64,000 bases of DNA from Amycolatopsis sp. 2-15 (GCF_030285625.1 NZ_CP127294.1:3730001-3794000); one strand, 5' to 3'. Shown: positions 34,937-43,894, counted from the first letter of the stretch. Translations and numbers: made by a program. Notes: generated by a model from the letters alone, not told the origin.

Positions 34937-35722
34937 TCAGGCCGGAAGTTCGTCGTTGACCTCCGTGAGCCCCGCGGTCACGACCCGGCACGGCGCGCAG
35001 CCCGCGACGTGCCCGTCGATCACCGTCGACCGCCGCCGCGACAGCCCGCCGCGCACCCACGCGCCCAGATTGCGGCGCGCCTCCGCGCAGTACGGGTCTT
35101 CCGCGCTCGGCACCTGGACCTGCAGGTACGCCTGGCGCAGGCCCTCGCGTGCCCGTCCGGCGAGCACGGCGGCGCCGTTCGGCGAGACGCCCAGCAGCAG
35201 CGCGGCCTCCGCGGTCGAGCCCCCTTCCGCAGCGGTGCGCCACAGGACCGTTCGCCACCGGCCGGGCAACGTGCAGTAAGCCGACCAGACGAGGTCGACG
35301 TCGGACCGTCGCACCGCCTCTTCCTCGGCCACCGCCCGCGCGCCGGGGGGCTCGGGGACGGTTTCGCACAGGTCGACGCGGTTGTGGTGCCGGCTCCAGC
35401 GCGCGGCGAGGTTGCGCATCGTGACGATCAGGTACGGCCGGGCGTCCTCGCGCGGCCCGCCGCCCGCGCGCACGGTGGTGATCACCCGCGTGAACGCCTC
35501 GGCGACCAGGTCCTCGCGCTCCGCCGGCCGGTGGCTCAAGCGCGCGGCCGTGCGGCGCATCGGCTCGACGTGACGGCGGTAGAGTGCCCCGCTCGCGTGG
35601 AGGTCACCGGCGCGGACGGCCGCGAGCAGCACCGGGTCCGGCGGCTCGCCGTCCACGCAACTCCCCACGCGGCTCTCCACGATCGTCTGGACACTCTCCG
35701 TATGAACACTGACCGTGTTCAA
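34937..35722 (-). CDS. ECF-like RNA polymerase sigma factor with C-terminal zinc-finger-like tail
   Basis: 261 residues. Sigma region 2 (about 30-95) has LYRRHVEPMRRTAARL and EDLVAEAFTRVITTV; region 4 (about 130-190) is weaker but has TAEAALLLGVSPNGAAVL, the helix-turn-helix. The last 45 residues carry VIDGHVAGCAPC, an HxxxCxxC motif like the zinc-binding anti-sigma domain, fused in cis. The listed TTG start at 35722 may be too early; GTG codons 15 or more residues in are alternatives. Divergent from a TetR gene across a CAGGTAC palindrome. No separate anti-sigma gene is next to it. Confidence 0.8.
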   Translation of the reverse strand: MNTVSVHTESVQTIVESRVGSCVDGEPPDPVLLAAVRAGDLHASGALYRRHVEPMRRTAARLSHRPAEREDLVAEAFTRVITTVRAGGGPREDARPYLIVTMRNLAARWSRHHNRVDLCETVPEPPGARAVAEEEAVRRSDVDLVWSAYCTLPGRWRTVLWRTAAEGGSTAEAALLLGVSPNGAAVLAGRAREGLRQAYLQVQVPSAEDPYCAEARRNLGAWVRGGLSRRRSTVIDGHVAGCAPCRVVTAGLTEVNDELPA

Positions 35723-35738
35723 TAGGCACTTAAAGTAA

Positions 35739-35758
35739 CAGGTACGGAAGTGTACCTG
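35739..35758. promoter_or_regulatory. TetR-type palindromic operator
   Basis: CAGGTAC-N6-GTACCTG, 7-bp perfect arms, lies between the divergent sigma-factor gene (start 35722) and the TetR gene (start 35789). Position and geometry suit TetR autoregulation. Confidence 0.7.
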
Positions 35759-35788
35759 ATATCGTAGGGAGCGCTACACTTCCCGCCG

Positions 35789-36484
35789 ATGACGTCCCCG
35801 GGCACCCCCCACAAGGCTGACGGCCGGGCGGCGCGCTGGGCGGGCCAGCGGGAACGCCGCCGCCGCGAGTTCGTCGAGGCCGGGTTGCGCGCCATCGCGC
35901 GCCACGGACCGGACGTGTCCACCGAACAGATCGCCGAGGAAGCCGGCGTCGCGCGCACGCGGTTGTACAAGCACTTCGCCGACGCCACCGACCTGCAGTG
36001 CGCCATCGCCGACCGCGCGGGCGAGCTGATCACCGCCGAGTTCGCGCCCCTGTGGGACCCGCCCGGCACCCCCATGCAGATGATCCGCGGCGCGATCGGC
36101 GCCCACACGCGCTGGCTCGCCGACCACGCCCACCTCTACCGCTACCTCACGCAGGTCTCCGGCCGCCCCGGCACCCGCGACGTGGTCGCCGACGTGAAGA
36201 CCGCCATCGCCCGCCAGCTGACCGTGCTGTTCGAGCGCTACCTCGCCGCGTACGCCATGGACACGCGCGTCGCCGACACGATCGCTTTCGCCCTCGTGGG
36301 CCTCGTCGAGTCCAGCACCGCGCGCTGGCTGGAAAACCCGCGGGGCCTCGACCAGGCCGACCTGGCCACCCTCTTGGCCCGCTGGACCTGGCGCATCCTC
36401 GACGACGCCCTCCGTGCCGGCGGTATCACACTCGACCCGGATGTGCCGTTGCCGGAAAGCGTTGCCGGGCCGGGGGATTCTTGA
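35789..36484 (+). CDS. TetR/AcrR family transcriptional regulator
   Basis: 231 residues: N-terminal helix-turn-helix with RREFVEAGLRAIARHG and STEQIAEEAGVARTRLYKHF (about 25-70), then an all-helical ligand domain with LIKADV-free, TetR_C-like features (HTRWLADHAHLYRYL). The operator just upstream suggests autorepression plus control of the divergent sigma factor. Ligand unknown. Confidence 0.87.
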   Translation: MTSPGTPHKADGRAARWAGQRERRRREFVEAGLRAIARHGPDVSTEQIAEEAGVARTRLYKHFADATDLQCAIADRAGELITAEFAPLWDPPGTPMQMIRGAIGAHTRWLADHAHLYRYLTQVSGRPGTRDVVADVKTAIARQLTVLFERYLAAYAMDTRVADTIAFALVGLVESSTARWLENPRGLDQADLATLLARWTWRILDDALRAGGITLDPDVPLPESVAGPGDS

Positions 36485-36502
36485 GTCGCTTGTGGACTGT
36501 GG

Positions 36503-36667
36503 TCAGTCGAGTCGCTGGCGGATCGAGGTGAAATCGCCGTTGTCGAGCAGTCCTTCGAGCACGCCGACGATGGCGCTGACCCCGGGCTCGCGCACGATCA
36601 GGCCGTCGGAGACCCAGAAGTAGCGGCCGCCGAGGGCTTCTCTGGATCCGGTCCGGCGCCGCATCAT
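36503..36667 (-). CDS. Small hypothetical ORF, possibly a truncated gene
   Basis: 54 codons from the double ATG at 36667, reading well as protein (ALGGRYFWVSDGLIV, SAIVGVLEGLLDNGDF). A second frame just upstream (RTDRLEAAFLTNADDA, about 36740-36667) also looks coding, so the gene may once have begun earlier and now be frameshifted near 36660. No ribosome-binding site is clear. No family recognised. Confidence 0.45.
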   Translation of the reverse strand: MMRRRTGSREALGGRYFWVSDGLIVREPGVSAIVGVLEGLLDNGDFTSIRQRLD

Positions 36668-36755
36668 CGGCGTTGGTGAGGAACGCGGCCTCGAGCCGGT
36701 CCGTGCGCACGCGTCTGGCGGGCGGAGCCACCTGCCTCAAGCGATTTTCGCGGGT

Positions 36756-38126
36756 TCAGCGGGTGATGAGGGACGCGAAGGCGGCGCGCACGTCGGCGTC
36801 CGAGGCGTCGACCGGCATGTCGGACGGCGGGCCGAGGTCGGTGTAGCCGTAGGAGGTGTAGGAGACGGACGGGGGGCAGCTCGTGCCACCGATCTCCACC
36901 TTGGTGTCGGCGACGAGTTTGCCGGTGCGGAGCTCGTAGGCCTTGAGAGGGATGGCGATCTTGTGGAAGGTCACGTCGTCGGGGAAGCCCTTGAACGTGC
37001 CCTCGTACTGGCAGGTGCGGACGGCGGTGCCGTTGGTGTCGTCGCCGGCGCAGACGATCAGGACGGCCTTCGTCGGGTCGGTTACCCGCCAGCCGGCGGG
37101 GAGGCGGTTGGTGAAGTCGTCGTTGCCGGAGAAGATCGCGTGGTTCGTGCCCTTGCCGTACGGCGGCGCGGCGCTGTAGGGGGCAGGCTTGGTGCAGTAC
37201 TCGGGTGCGCTGGTGTTCGACAGGAGGCTGCGGACGTTCGCCAGTTCCCCCGCGACCTTGGCCTTCTGGTTGCCTTCGGTGGCTCTCGCGGCGACGGCGC
37301 TGTGCGGGTACTGGTCGAGCGCCTGCTGGTACCGCGTGCGGGCGTTCTGCCAGTCGCCGGTGGCCAGCAGGCCGTCGGCGCACGAGACGAGGGCGCCGGG
37401 CCGGGTGCGCTCGACGACGGCCGTGGCTTCGTGGCGGGTCCGCAACCAGTCGGTGTCCACGGCGAGGTCACACGGGTTCTGCGCCGGCAGCTTGGTGAGG
37501 AAACCGTCGAGCACGACGTCGGCCATGCGCTCGTTGCCGGGCAGGTCGGTGCGCACTCCGGCCAGAATGTCGAAACCGGTCCTTAGCTGACCAGGGTTGC
37601 CGGGCAGGCCGTCGGTCAGTGCCTCAGCCGCGGTGTGGAGCCGGCCGCACGCCTGGGCCGTCGCATCTCCGGCGGCAGCCAGCGGCGCGTCGGCGAGGCG
37701 GTGGCCGAACCACACGCGGTCGAGCGCCCCCTCGGCCTTGGCGCAGTCGCCACTTTCGCGCGCGTCAGCCACATCCCGGGCGATCCCGACGGCATCGAAC
37801 CGCAGCAACGCCGCCACCACGAGCACCGGCACCGCGACGGCCAGCGCCACCACCCAGTCCCGCCACCCGTTCTGCGCCGTCGGCCCCGCGAGGAACCACC
37901 CGTGCACGATCCCGGCCGCCCACCACACCAGCACCACGATCTCGAACCACACCGTCGGGAACGCCGTCACCAGCAGCACCGCCGGCACGACCGTGCCCAC
38001 GACGTTCGCGACCGCCAGCCCTCGCCGCCCCTGCAGCAGGTACCCGACCCCCAGGAACGACGCATTCCCGACCGCCACGGCGGCCGCACTGGCCCCACGC
38101 ACGGGCACCCACGGCGGTTCGAACAT
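36756..38126 (-). CDS. Membrane protein with TPR-like region, unknown function
   Basis: 456 residues. Four hydrophobic segments in the first 130 residues (ASFLGVGYLLQGRRGLAVAN, VVPAVLLVTAFPTVWF, IVVLVWWAAGIVHG, VVALAVAVPVLVVAALLRF) are followed by a large extracytoplasmic domain with paired Cys and a TPR-like helix pair around ARTRYQQALDQYPHSAVAARA. The start is the ATG at 38126, after GGGAAAGGGAG. The last 120 residues look beta-rich (FKGFPDDVTFHKIAIPLKAY). Similar architecture occurs in uncharacterised actinobacterial proteins; function unknown. Confidence 0.75.
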   Translation of the reverse strand: MFEPPWVPVRGASAAAVAVGNASFLGVGYLLQGRRGLAVANVVGTVVPAVLLVTAFPTVWFEIVVLVWWAAGIVHGWFLAGPTAQNGWRDWVVALAVAVPVLVVAALLRFDAVGIARDVADARESGDCAKAEGALDRVWFGHRLADAPLAAAGDATAQACGRLHTAAEALTDGLPGNPGQLRTGFDILAGVRTDLPGNERMADVVLDGFLTKLPAQNPCDLAVDTDWLRTRHEATAVVERTRPGALVSCADGLLATGDWQNARTRYQQALDQYPHSAVAARATEGNQKAKVAGELANVRSLLSNTSAPEYCTKPAPYSAAPPYGKGTNHAIFSGNDDFTNRLPAGWRVTDPTKAVLIVCAGDDTNGTAVRTCQYEGTFKGFPDDVTFHKIAIPLKAYELRTGKLVADTKVEIGGTSCPPSVSYTSYGYTDLGPPSDMPVDASDADVRAAFASLITR

Positions 38127-38290
38127 CGGCTCCCTTTCCCCACCACACGACGACCGCCGCCGATTGTGGCCACCCGCCCCGGGAGGGGTCCCGGTGCCCG
38201 AAACCGGCGACCACAGCCGGACGAGTGTCGTCCGGCGCGATTGTCGGGGCGGGGTTGGCTTGTCGGCCGGAGGTGCCATGTTCCGGTCAC

Positions 38291-38527
38291 GAGTTGCGAC
38301 TCCGCTCGGTCGCCGGCCCGGGTCGCGGGCCGGATGTCACGGAGCCGCCCCTCTCGAGAGGTGAGTGAGTGGCGCGGCGGAGTTCGCGGTCGAAGCCGGG
38401 CAGTGCGAACCTTCCACGCCGCCGGGTGTCACGGATCCTGGCTTCTCAGGAGTTGCGGCTCCGCTCGGTCGCCGAGGTCGGTGAGTGGCGTGGCGGAGTT
38501 CGCGGCTGAAGTCGGGCCGTGCGAACC
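38291..38527. repeat. Two-copy imperfect direct repeat
   Basis: Copy 1, 38291-38411, and copy 2, 38450-38527, both begin GAGTTGCG(A/G)CTCCGCTCGG and end GTGCGAACC, sharing GGCGGAGTTCGCGG inside; copy 1 holds about 43 extra bp in the middle. No frame is conserved. Copy 2 abuts the 3' end of a truncated small gene. Behaves like a short interspersed repeat. Confidence 0.65.
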
Positions 38528-38664
38528 GCGACGTCGTCGGGCGTGCTGAAGCCGCCGTGCACGAGTGGCCGCGCGAATTCGACGGCCTCGGCCGCCGTGT
38601 CGGCGGGCAGGTCTTTCTCCTTGCGTCCCCACATGCCCGCCATGGTGCCCCCCACCCCCGACAA
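38528..38664 (-). pseudogene. Small hypothetical gene truncated by a repeat
   Basis: Minus-strand frame with good coding character for about 45 residues (MWGRKEKDLPADTAAEAVEF, RPLVHGGFSTPDDVA) that then runs into repeat copy 2, where coding character ends. ATG candidates lie at 38664 and a few codons inside. Probably a small soluble protein that has lost its C-terminus. Family not recognised with certainty. Confidence 0.5.
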
Positions 38665-38709
38665 AAACGGCGGTTATCCTGGAACGTCCGTGCGGCGAGG
38701 AGCGAAACG

Positions 38710-39320
38710 ATGGTTGTGGAGAAGGCGACCCGGACCTACCGGATGAGCCGGCGGGCCGACGCCATGGAGGACACGCGCCGCCGGATCACGGAGGCGATCG
38801 TCGAGCTGCACGGGTCGATCGGCCCGGCGCGCACGACCATCGCGGGCATCGCCGAGACCGCCGGGGTGCAGCGCCACACCGTCTACCGCTACTTCCCGAC
38901 CGAGGAAGACCAGCTCGCCGCGTGCTCCGCGCACTTCTGGTCCGGCATCCGCGCCCGGATCTCGAAGGCTGGCGGGCGATCGGCGAGCCGGCCGAGCGCA
39001 TCACGTACGCGCTGAAGCAGCTCTACGCCTTCTATTCCGAAGTGGAACCGATGCTCGTCAACGCCCTGCGCGACGCCGTCGAGATGCCCGCCGTCGAGCG
39101 CGCGCTCGGGTCGATGTCGGCGTTCCTCGAAGACGCCACAAGCCTGCTCTCGGCGGGCTGGTCGCCGGCCCGCGGGCGCAAGCGGTTCGTGGTCGCGGCG
39201 GTGCGCCACGCGCTCGCGTTCGACACTTGGCGCTCACTGGTGCGCGAAGCCGGCCTGAGCACCAACGACGCCGCGAAGCTCATGGCCACCATGGTCGCCG
39301 CCGCGAAAACCACGCCCTGA
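38710..39320 (+). pseudogene. TetR family regulator with a single-base frameshift
   Basis: From the ATG at 38710 the helix-turn-helix is intact (RRRITEAIVELHGSIG, TIAGIAETAGVQRHTVYRYF). Near 38943 one C appears to be missing: TGGTCCGGCATCC should read with CCC to give WSRHPRPDLEGW, after which another frame carries the complete ligand domain (YALKQLYAFYSEVEP to the stop at 39320). Either a sequencing error or a fresh frameshift; with the base restored it would be a normal protein of about 203 residues. Confidence 0.75.
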
Positions 39321-39346
39321 CAACGGAAAAACGGCGTCGACAGGAC

Positions 39347-39580
39347 TCAAGCGGCCCGGCCGGGCACCAGATCCCGGGCGCCGTTTCGCGATTCGTGACC
39401 CGGCATACCGCGCCGACGCCTTCGTCTCATCGCTGATCGGGATGGTGCCCTCACCGTCGGCGTGCGAAGGCCCGTACGGCGTGCCCGTCGCGAACTGCAC
39501 GGGGTCCGCACCTCCTCGCCCGCACCCTCCGCGCCGGCCGCGTACTCCTGTGCCAGCAGCGCGAAACTGTCAATCATTCG
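39347..39580 (-). pseudogene. Flavodoxin-family (WrbA-like) reductase remnant
   Basis: A short frame from 39580 (ALLAQEYAAGAEGAGEEVR) resembles the first helix of flavodoxin-type quinone reductases; a different frame then gives the family C-terminal region (FATGTPYGPSHADGEGTIPI, ASARYAGSRIAK). The middle, which holds most of the FMN site, is absent. Recognition rests on two short stretches. Confidence 0.5.
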
Positions 39581-39605
39581 AGTGCACACAGATGGTCGAT
39601 GAAAG

Positions 39606-40529
39606 CTAGAGCACGCTGTGCATCCGCCGGTAGCCCGTCGGCGTGGTGCCCACCTCACGGCGGAAGATGATGCGGAAGTTCGCCGCCGTCCCGAAACCGG
39701 TGGCCGCGGCGATGCGCTCGACCGGCCAGTCGGAGGTCTCCAGCAGCCGACGTGCGCTGAGGATGCGGTGGTGAACGACCCAGCGCATCGGCGACATGCC
39801 CGTCTCGAGCTCGAAGTGCCGGATGAACGTGCGGCGCGGCAGGTTGCTGCGTTCGGCCATGCGCTGCACGGTGATCGGGTCGCCGATGTGCTCCATGACC
39901 CAGCTGCGCGTGGCCGAAAGATCCGTGCGCGCGGCGGTGAGCACGTCGACGTACTGCGGCTGCGCGCCGCCTCGCGCGGGGGAGGCCACGACCTCCTTGC
40001 CGGCCTCGTGGGCGGCCGCCACGCCGAAGTCGGTGCGGATGAGGTGCAGGCACGCGTCGATGCCGGCGCCGGCCCCCGCGGACGTGAGGAATTTCCCGTC
40101 CTCCACGAACAGCTGGTTCTCCAGCACGCGCACCGCCGGGTACTGCTCGCGCAACGCGGCGAGGTAGCGCCAGTGCGTGGTCGCCTCGCGGCCGTCGAGC
40201 ACGCCGCTCTCCGCGAGCGCGAACGCGCCGGTGCAGATCGCCACCACGCGGGCACCGCGCTCGGCGCCGAACCGGATCACGTCGAGGTACTCCTCGGGCA
40301 GCGGGACCTCGGGTTCGTCGTATCCGGGTACGATCACGATGTCGGCCTCCGGCGCGTCGGCCAGCGAATGCGTCGGCGTGATGCCCATCGGCGAACCCGT
40401 GGTCTCCTTGCCGCACACGAGCACCTGGTAACCCTCTTGCCGGCCGAGGATGTGCGCGGGGATGCTGAAGTCGAGCCCCATGACCCGGGGCACGGCCAGC
40501 AGCGCCACGACCAGCTTCGTGCGGGGCAA
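39606..40529 (-). CDS. GlxA family transcriptional regulator
   Basis: 307 residues; DJ-1/PfpI-like sensor (1-195) with elbow AICTGAFALAESG and THWRYLAAL, AraC DNA-binding domain (about 210-305) with VQRMAERSNLPRRTFIRHF and VERIAAATGFGTAANFRIIF. Divergent from the RidA gene across about 155 bp, so RidA is the probable target. Third GlxA-type regulator here. Confidence 0.88.
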   Translation of the reverse strand: MPRTKLVVALLAVPRVMGLDFSIPAHILGRQEGYQVLVCGKETTGSPMGITPTHSLADAPEADIVIVPGYDEPEVPLPEEYLDVIRFGAERGARVVAICTGAFALAESGVLDGREATTHWRYLAALREQYPAVRVLENQLFVEDGKFLTSAGAGAGIDACLHLIRTDFGVAAAHEAGKEVVASPARGGAQPQYVDVLTAARTDLSATRSWVMEHIGDPITVQRMAERSNLPRRTFIRHFELETGMSPMRWVVHHRILSARRLLETSDWPVERIAAATGFGTAANFRIIFRREVGTTPTGYRRMHSVL

Positions 40530-40684
40530 CGGACTTCTCCTCGGATCGCACCGGAACCAACTGCCGCCAGGCTACCCGCAGTGGCACGATCCTTGCCCAT
40601 TCTGGCATCGAAACGGCTGGTGAGAGCCGTCTGCTCGCTCGTAGTGTTCGGTCTCGACGAGGCTGCAGGAAGGCGGAAACCCCC

Positions 40685-41122
40685 ATGAGTGAGCCGATCG
40701 AGAGGACCACGGAGAACTTCGGGGTGCCGTGGGAAGGTATTTACGGCTACGTCCAGGCCGTGAAACACGGCGACACCATCTACGTCTCCGGCCAGCTGTC
40801 CCACGACGGTGACCAGCTCGTGGCGCCCGCGCCCGTGGATGCCAACGGTGCCGTCACCGACTTTTCCGCCATGGAAGAGCAGATGCGCCGCTCGTACGTG
40901 AACGCCGCCGAGCTGCTGAAGCGCTTCGGCGCGACACTGGCCGACGTCGTCGAAGAGGTGCTCTACGTCCTCGACATCGACGCGGCCTTCGCCGTGGCGG
41001 GTCCCGTGCGCAAGGCGGCCTACGGACGGGAGGACCCGCAGGTCGCCAGCACCCTGGTCGGCACGACGCGGCTCGCCTTTCCCGAGCAGCTCGTGGAGAT
41101 CAAGCTGATCGCTCGGGTCTGA
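40685..41122 (+). CDS. RidA/YjgF/Rid family protein
   Basis: 145 residues of the trimeric Rid fold (YGYVQAVKHGDTIYVSGQLS, LLKRFGATLADVVEEVLYV, RKAAYGREDPQVASTLVGT). RidA itself hydrolyses reactive enamine/imine intermediates using an Arg in its C-terminal RVA-type motif; here the equivalent place reads STLVGTTRLAFPEQLVEI without the canonical Arg, so this is one of the diverged Rid subfamilies with another activity. Divergent from GlxA and 1.4 kb from an amine-oxidation-like operon. Confidence 0.85.
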   Translation: MSEPIERTTENFGVPWEGIYGYVQAVKHGDTIYVSGQLSHDGDQLVAPAPVDANGAVTDFSAMEEQMRRSYVNAAELLKRFGATLADVVEEVLYVLDIDAAFAVAGPVRKAAYGREDPQVASTLVGTTRLAFPEQLVEIKLIARV

Positions 41123-41486
41123 CTCGTCCGTGGAGCGCCCTCGCCGGGGGATCCGGTGGGGGCGCTCAGGCGGCGTCGTGCACGGAGTCGCGGCCGGCGT
41201 CCACGAAGAACGCCATGCCGATGACGCTCGGCGGTCCGAAGAGGACACCCAAGGGTCACGTCCGGCGATTCACTCGCGAAGATCACCGTGGCACCGTTGC
41301 TGACACTGCTCATCGTGCACTCCGGGTGGCGTTCGGCGTTCTTCACGCAAGAGCGGCTGCGCGGCAAGCGCAAGGGAGATGCGGTCGGCGCGGCTCAGGT
41401 CTGGCGACGGTGACGAGCGGGATCTCCGGCGTTCTCGAGCCCGGTGCTCAGGTCACCGGCATGGAAGTCCCACCGAACCCGCGGTA
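41123..41486. other. Intergenic, small coding relic
   Basis: 364 bp with no intact gene. On the minus strand a short frame ending at a TGA near 41168 (GVLFGPPSVIGMAFFVDAGR) resembles the end of a membrane transporter such as an MFS protein, but the rest is not continuous. I see no terminator hairpin with a T tract. Confidence 0.4.
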
Positions 41487-42284
41487 TCAGACGAGCTGCG
41501 GTTGCAGTTCCTCCGCGGCTTCCCGCAGCACGGGCAGCACGCGTTCCCGCATGTCCGCCTCGGAGATCCGCTCGACGCTCGTCCCGAGGTTCAGCGCGGC
41601 GATCGGCGTGCCGTCCCAACGGAGCAGCGGCACGGCGGCCGAGTGGAAGCCCGCCTCGACCTCGTGGGCGACGTAGGCGCACCCGGCCTCGGCCACCTCG
41701 GCGACCTTTTTCTCCAGCGCGGCCACGCCGGCGTCGTCGAGGCCCGCGTGACTGACCAGGTGGCGGTGCCGGCGCTCGGCGTCGAGGCCGCTGAGCAGCA
41801 CGAGTCCCAGCGCGGACTGCGCGGCGGGCACCTGGAAGCCGATGCCCTCGCCGATCGGCAGGGTGTGGCGCGGCAGGGCCCGCGCGATCATCACCGCCGC
41901 CGGTCCGTCGAGGACCGCCGCGGTGCAGGAGGCCTGGAAGACCTCGGCCAGCCGGTCGCACTGCGGCTGCAGCACCTGGCTCACCGGGTTGGTCGTGAGG
42001 TAGGCCGATGCGAGCGTGAGCACCTTCGGAGCCAGGCGGTAGGCCTTGTCGTCGGCGACGACGTAACCCATGTGCGCCAACGTGAGCAGGGCGCGGCGCA
42101 CGGTCGCGCGGGGAAGTTCGAGTTTGCGGGCCAGCTGTGCCTGCGTGAGCCGCTCCGCGGTGTGGTCGAATGCGGTGAGCACGAGCAGGCCGCGTTCGAG
42201 GGCTTCGGAGTAGTCCGAGCGGCTGGTGCCGTCCACTTCGCGGGCTGCCCGGCGGGCCTCGTCCCGGGCGTTGAGCTTCGACAC
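41487..42284 (-). CDS. IclR family transcriptional regulator (PcaU/PobR-like)
   Basis: 265 residues: winged helix (about 25-90) with LTQAQLARKLELPRATVRRAL and effector domain with LPIGEGIGFQVPAAQSALGL and VPLLRWDGTPIAALNLG. The subgroup with RATVRRALLTLAHMGYV is typical of aromatic-catabolism activators (PcaR, PobR). Divergent from the Rieske oxygenase operon with two related GTTCG-TTAA sites between, so it is the presumed regulator. Confidence 0.88.
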   Translation of the reverse strand: MSKLNARDEARRAAREVDGTSRSDYSEALERGLLVLTAFDHTAERLTQAQLARKLELPRATVRRALLTLAHMGYVVADDKAYRLAPKVLTLASAYLTTNPVSQVLQPQCDRLAEVFQASCTAAVLDGPAAVMIARALPRHTLPIGEGIGFQVPAAQSALGLVLLSGLDAERRHRHLVSHAGLDDAGVAALEKKVAEVAEAGCAYVAHEVEAGFHSAAVPLLRWDGTPIAALNLGTSVERISEADMRERVLPVLREAAEELQPQLV

Positions 42285-42296
42285 TCCACCAGCTCC

Positions 42297-42414
42297 GTTC
42301 GATTAACGCACACCTTGTCGCGAAATGTAGCACGAACGTCGTCCGGGGCCTTGCGACGACCAACCGCGCGTGCCTACAGTGCTCACATCAGAACCAAATG
42401 TTCGTTAATTGAAC
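42297..42414. promoter_or_regulatory. Divergent promoter with two IclR-like sites
   Basis: GTTCGTTAATTGAAC (42400-42414) has GTTC/GAAC arms with a 7-nt spacer; GTTCGATTAACGCAC (42297-42311) is a related, less symmetric site adjoining the IclR start. Each lies near one of the divergent genes (IclR start 42284; oxygenase start 42473). Confidence 0.6.
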
Positions 42415-42472
42415 ACAACAGACTGCCGGCTCCCACCACGCTGGACGACGAAGTCGCGAGGAGAACGCTGCC

Positions 42473-43894
42473 ATGCGCGCGGACGACAACCGGAAGATCA
42501 CCGAGACCGGGCCCGGCACTCCGGGCGGCGACTGGATGCGGCTGTACTGGCAGCCCGTAGCGCTGACCGAGGAGCTCGACACCGAACGCCCGGTCGTTCC
42601 GCTGCGGGTGCTCGGCGAGGACCTCGTGCTGTTCCGCAACGCCGACGGCTCGCTGGGCCTCATCGACCGTCGCTGCGCCCACCGTGGAGCCGATCTTTCG
42701 TTGGGGCGCCTGGAAGACGGCGGCCTGCGCTGCTACTTCCACGGCTGGCTCTTCAACGGCGACGGGTCCTGTATGGACACTCCGGCCGAGCCTGAGGACA
42801 GCAAGCTCAAGGCCAAGGTGAAGATCCGCTCGTACCCGGTGCGGGAGTGCAACGGGATCGTGTGGGGCTACCTCGGTGACGGCGAGCCGCCGAACCTGCC
42901 CGCGCTCGACTGCTTCGTGGCGCCGCCGGAGTACACGTTCGCGTTCAAGGGTTACCTCGACTGCAACTGGCTGCAGGCGCTCGAAGTCGGCATCGACCCG
43001 GCGCACGCTTCCTACCTGCACCGGTTCGAAGAGGACGAGGACACGGGCGACAGCTACGGCAAGCAGTTCCGCGGCGCGTCGCTCGGCACGAACCTGCCGA
43101 TGACGAAGATCCTGCGCGAGTACGGCCGGCCCGAGATCCTCAACGCCCGCACCGAATACGGCCAGCGCATCGTCGCCCTGCGCACGCTCGACAAGGACGG
43201 CCTCGACGGGTCGTCCACCCACGTGCGCATCACGCACCAGGTGTTCCCCCACGGCATCACGATCCCGTTGAGCTCCACCATGGCGATCACGCAGTGGCAC
43301 GTGCCGATCGACGACGTCTCCTGCTACTGGTACGCGATGTTCACCAGCCTCGACGAGCCCGTGGACGCCGAAACCATGCGCGCGCAACGGCTCGACGGCA
43401 TCACGCTCCCGGACTACAAACCGGTGCGCAACCGGGCGAACAACTACCGCTTCGACTTCGAGGAGCAGCGCACGCAGACCTACACCGGGCTCGGGCGCGA
43501 CATCAACGTCCACGACCAGATGGCGGTCGAGGGCCAGGGTTACATCTACGACCGCAGCCGCGAGCACCTCAGCCGCTCCGACCGCGCGATCGTCACCTAC
43601 CGGCGGATGGCGTTGCAGGCCATCGACACCGTCGCCGAAGGCGGCAGCCCCGACCTGCTGCTCAAGGACAGCGCGGACGTCGAGAGCCGCGGCCCCATCC
43701 CGCTCGACGGCATCGGCCCCACCGGCGAGTGGGAGGACTACTGGGCGAGCTCGATCGCCGACCTGCGCAAGGCGAGCCCGTGGGCTTCTCACCTGCAGGC
43801 GGCGCTCGCGACGGGGCCGGCGGGAGTGCCGGGCTCGGCGGTCGAGCCGGATCGTTCCTCGTCGCCCGACGCCTACGACCGCGCGCGGGACTGA
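42473..43894 (+). CDS. Rieske non-heme iron oxygenase, alpha subunit
   Basis: 473-residue aromatic-ring-hydroxylating or demethylating oxygenase. The Rieske cluster ligands are Cys68-x-His70 (CAHRG) and Cys87-x2-His90 (CYFHGW). The mononuclear iron site is visible in LEVGIDPAHASYLHRF, which matches the D-x2-H-x4-H pattern. No beta-subunit gene follows, so it belongs with the alpha3-type group (phthalate/vanillate/carbazole-like), fed directly by the PDR-type reductase encoded two genes on. First gene of an IclR-controlled operon. Confidence 0.9.
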   Translation: MRADDNRKITETGPGTPGGDWMRLYWQPVALTEELDTERPVVPLRVLGEDLVLFRNADGSLGLIDRRCAHRGADLSLGRLEDGGLRCYFHGWLFNGDGSCMDTPAEPEDSKLKAKVKIRSYPVRECNGIVWGYLGDGEPPNLPALDCFVAPPEYTFAFKGYLDCNWLQALEVGIDPAHASYLHRFEEDEDTGDSYGKQFRGASLGTNLPMTKILREYGRPEILNARTEYGQRIVALRTLDKDGLDGSSTHVRITHQVFPHGITIPLSSTMAITQWHVPIDDVSCYWYAMFTSLDEPVDAETMRAQRLDGITLPDYKPVRNRANNYRFDFEEQRTQTYTGLGRDINVHDQMAVEGQGYIYDRSREHLSRSDRAIVTYRRMALQAIDTVAEGGSPDLLLKDSADVESRGPIPLDGIGPTGEWEDYWASSIADLRKASPWASHLQAALATGPAGVPGSAVEPDRSSSPDAYDRARD

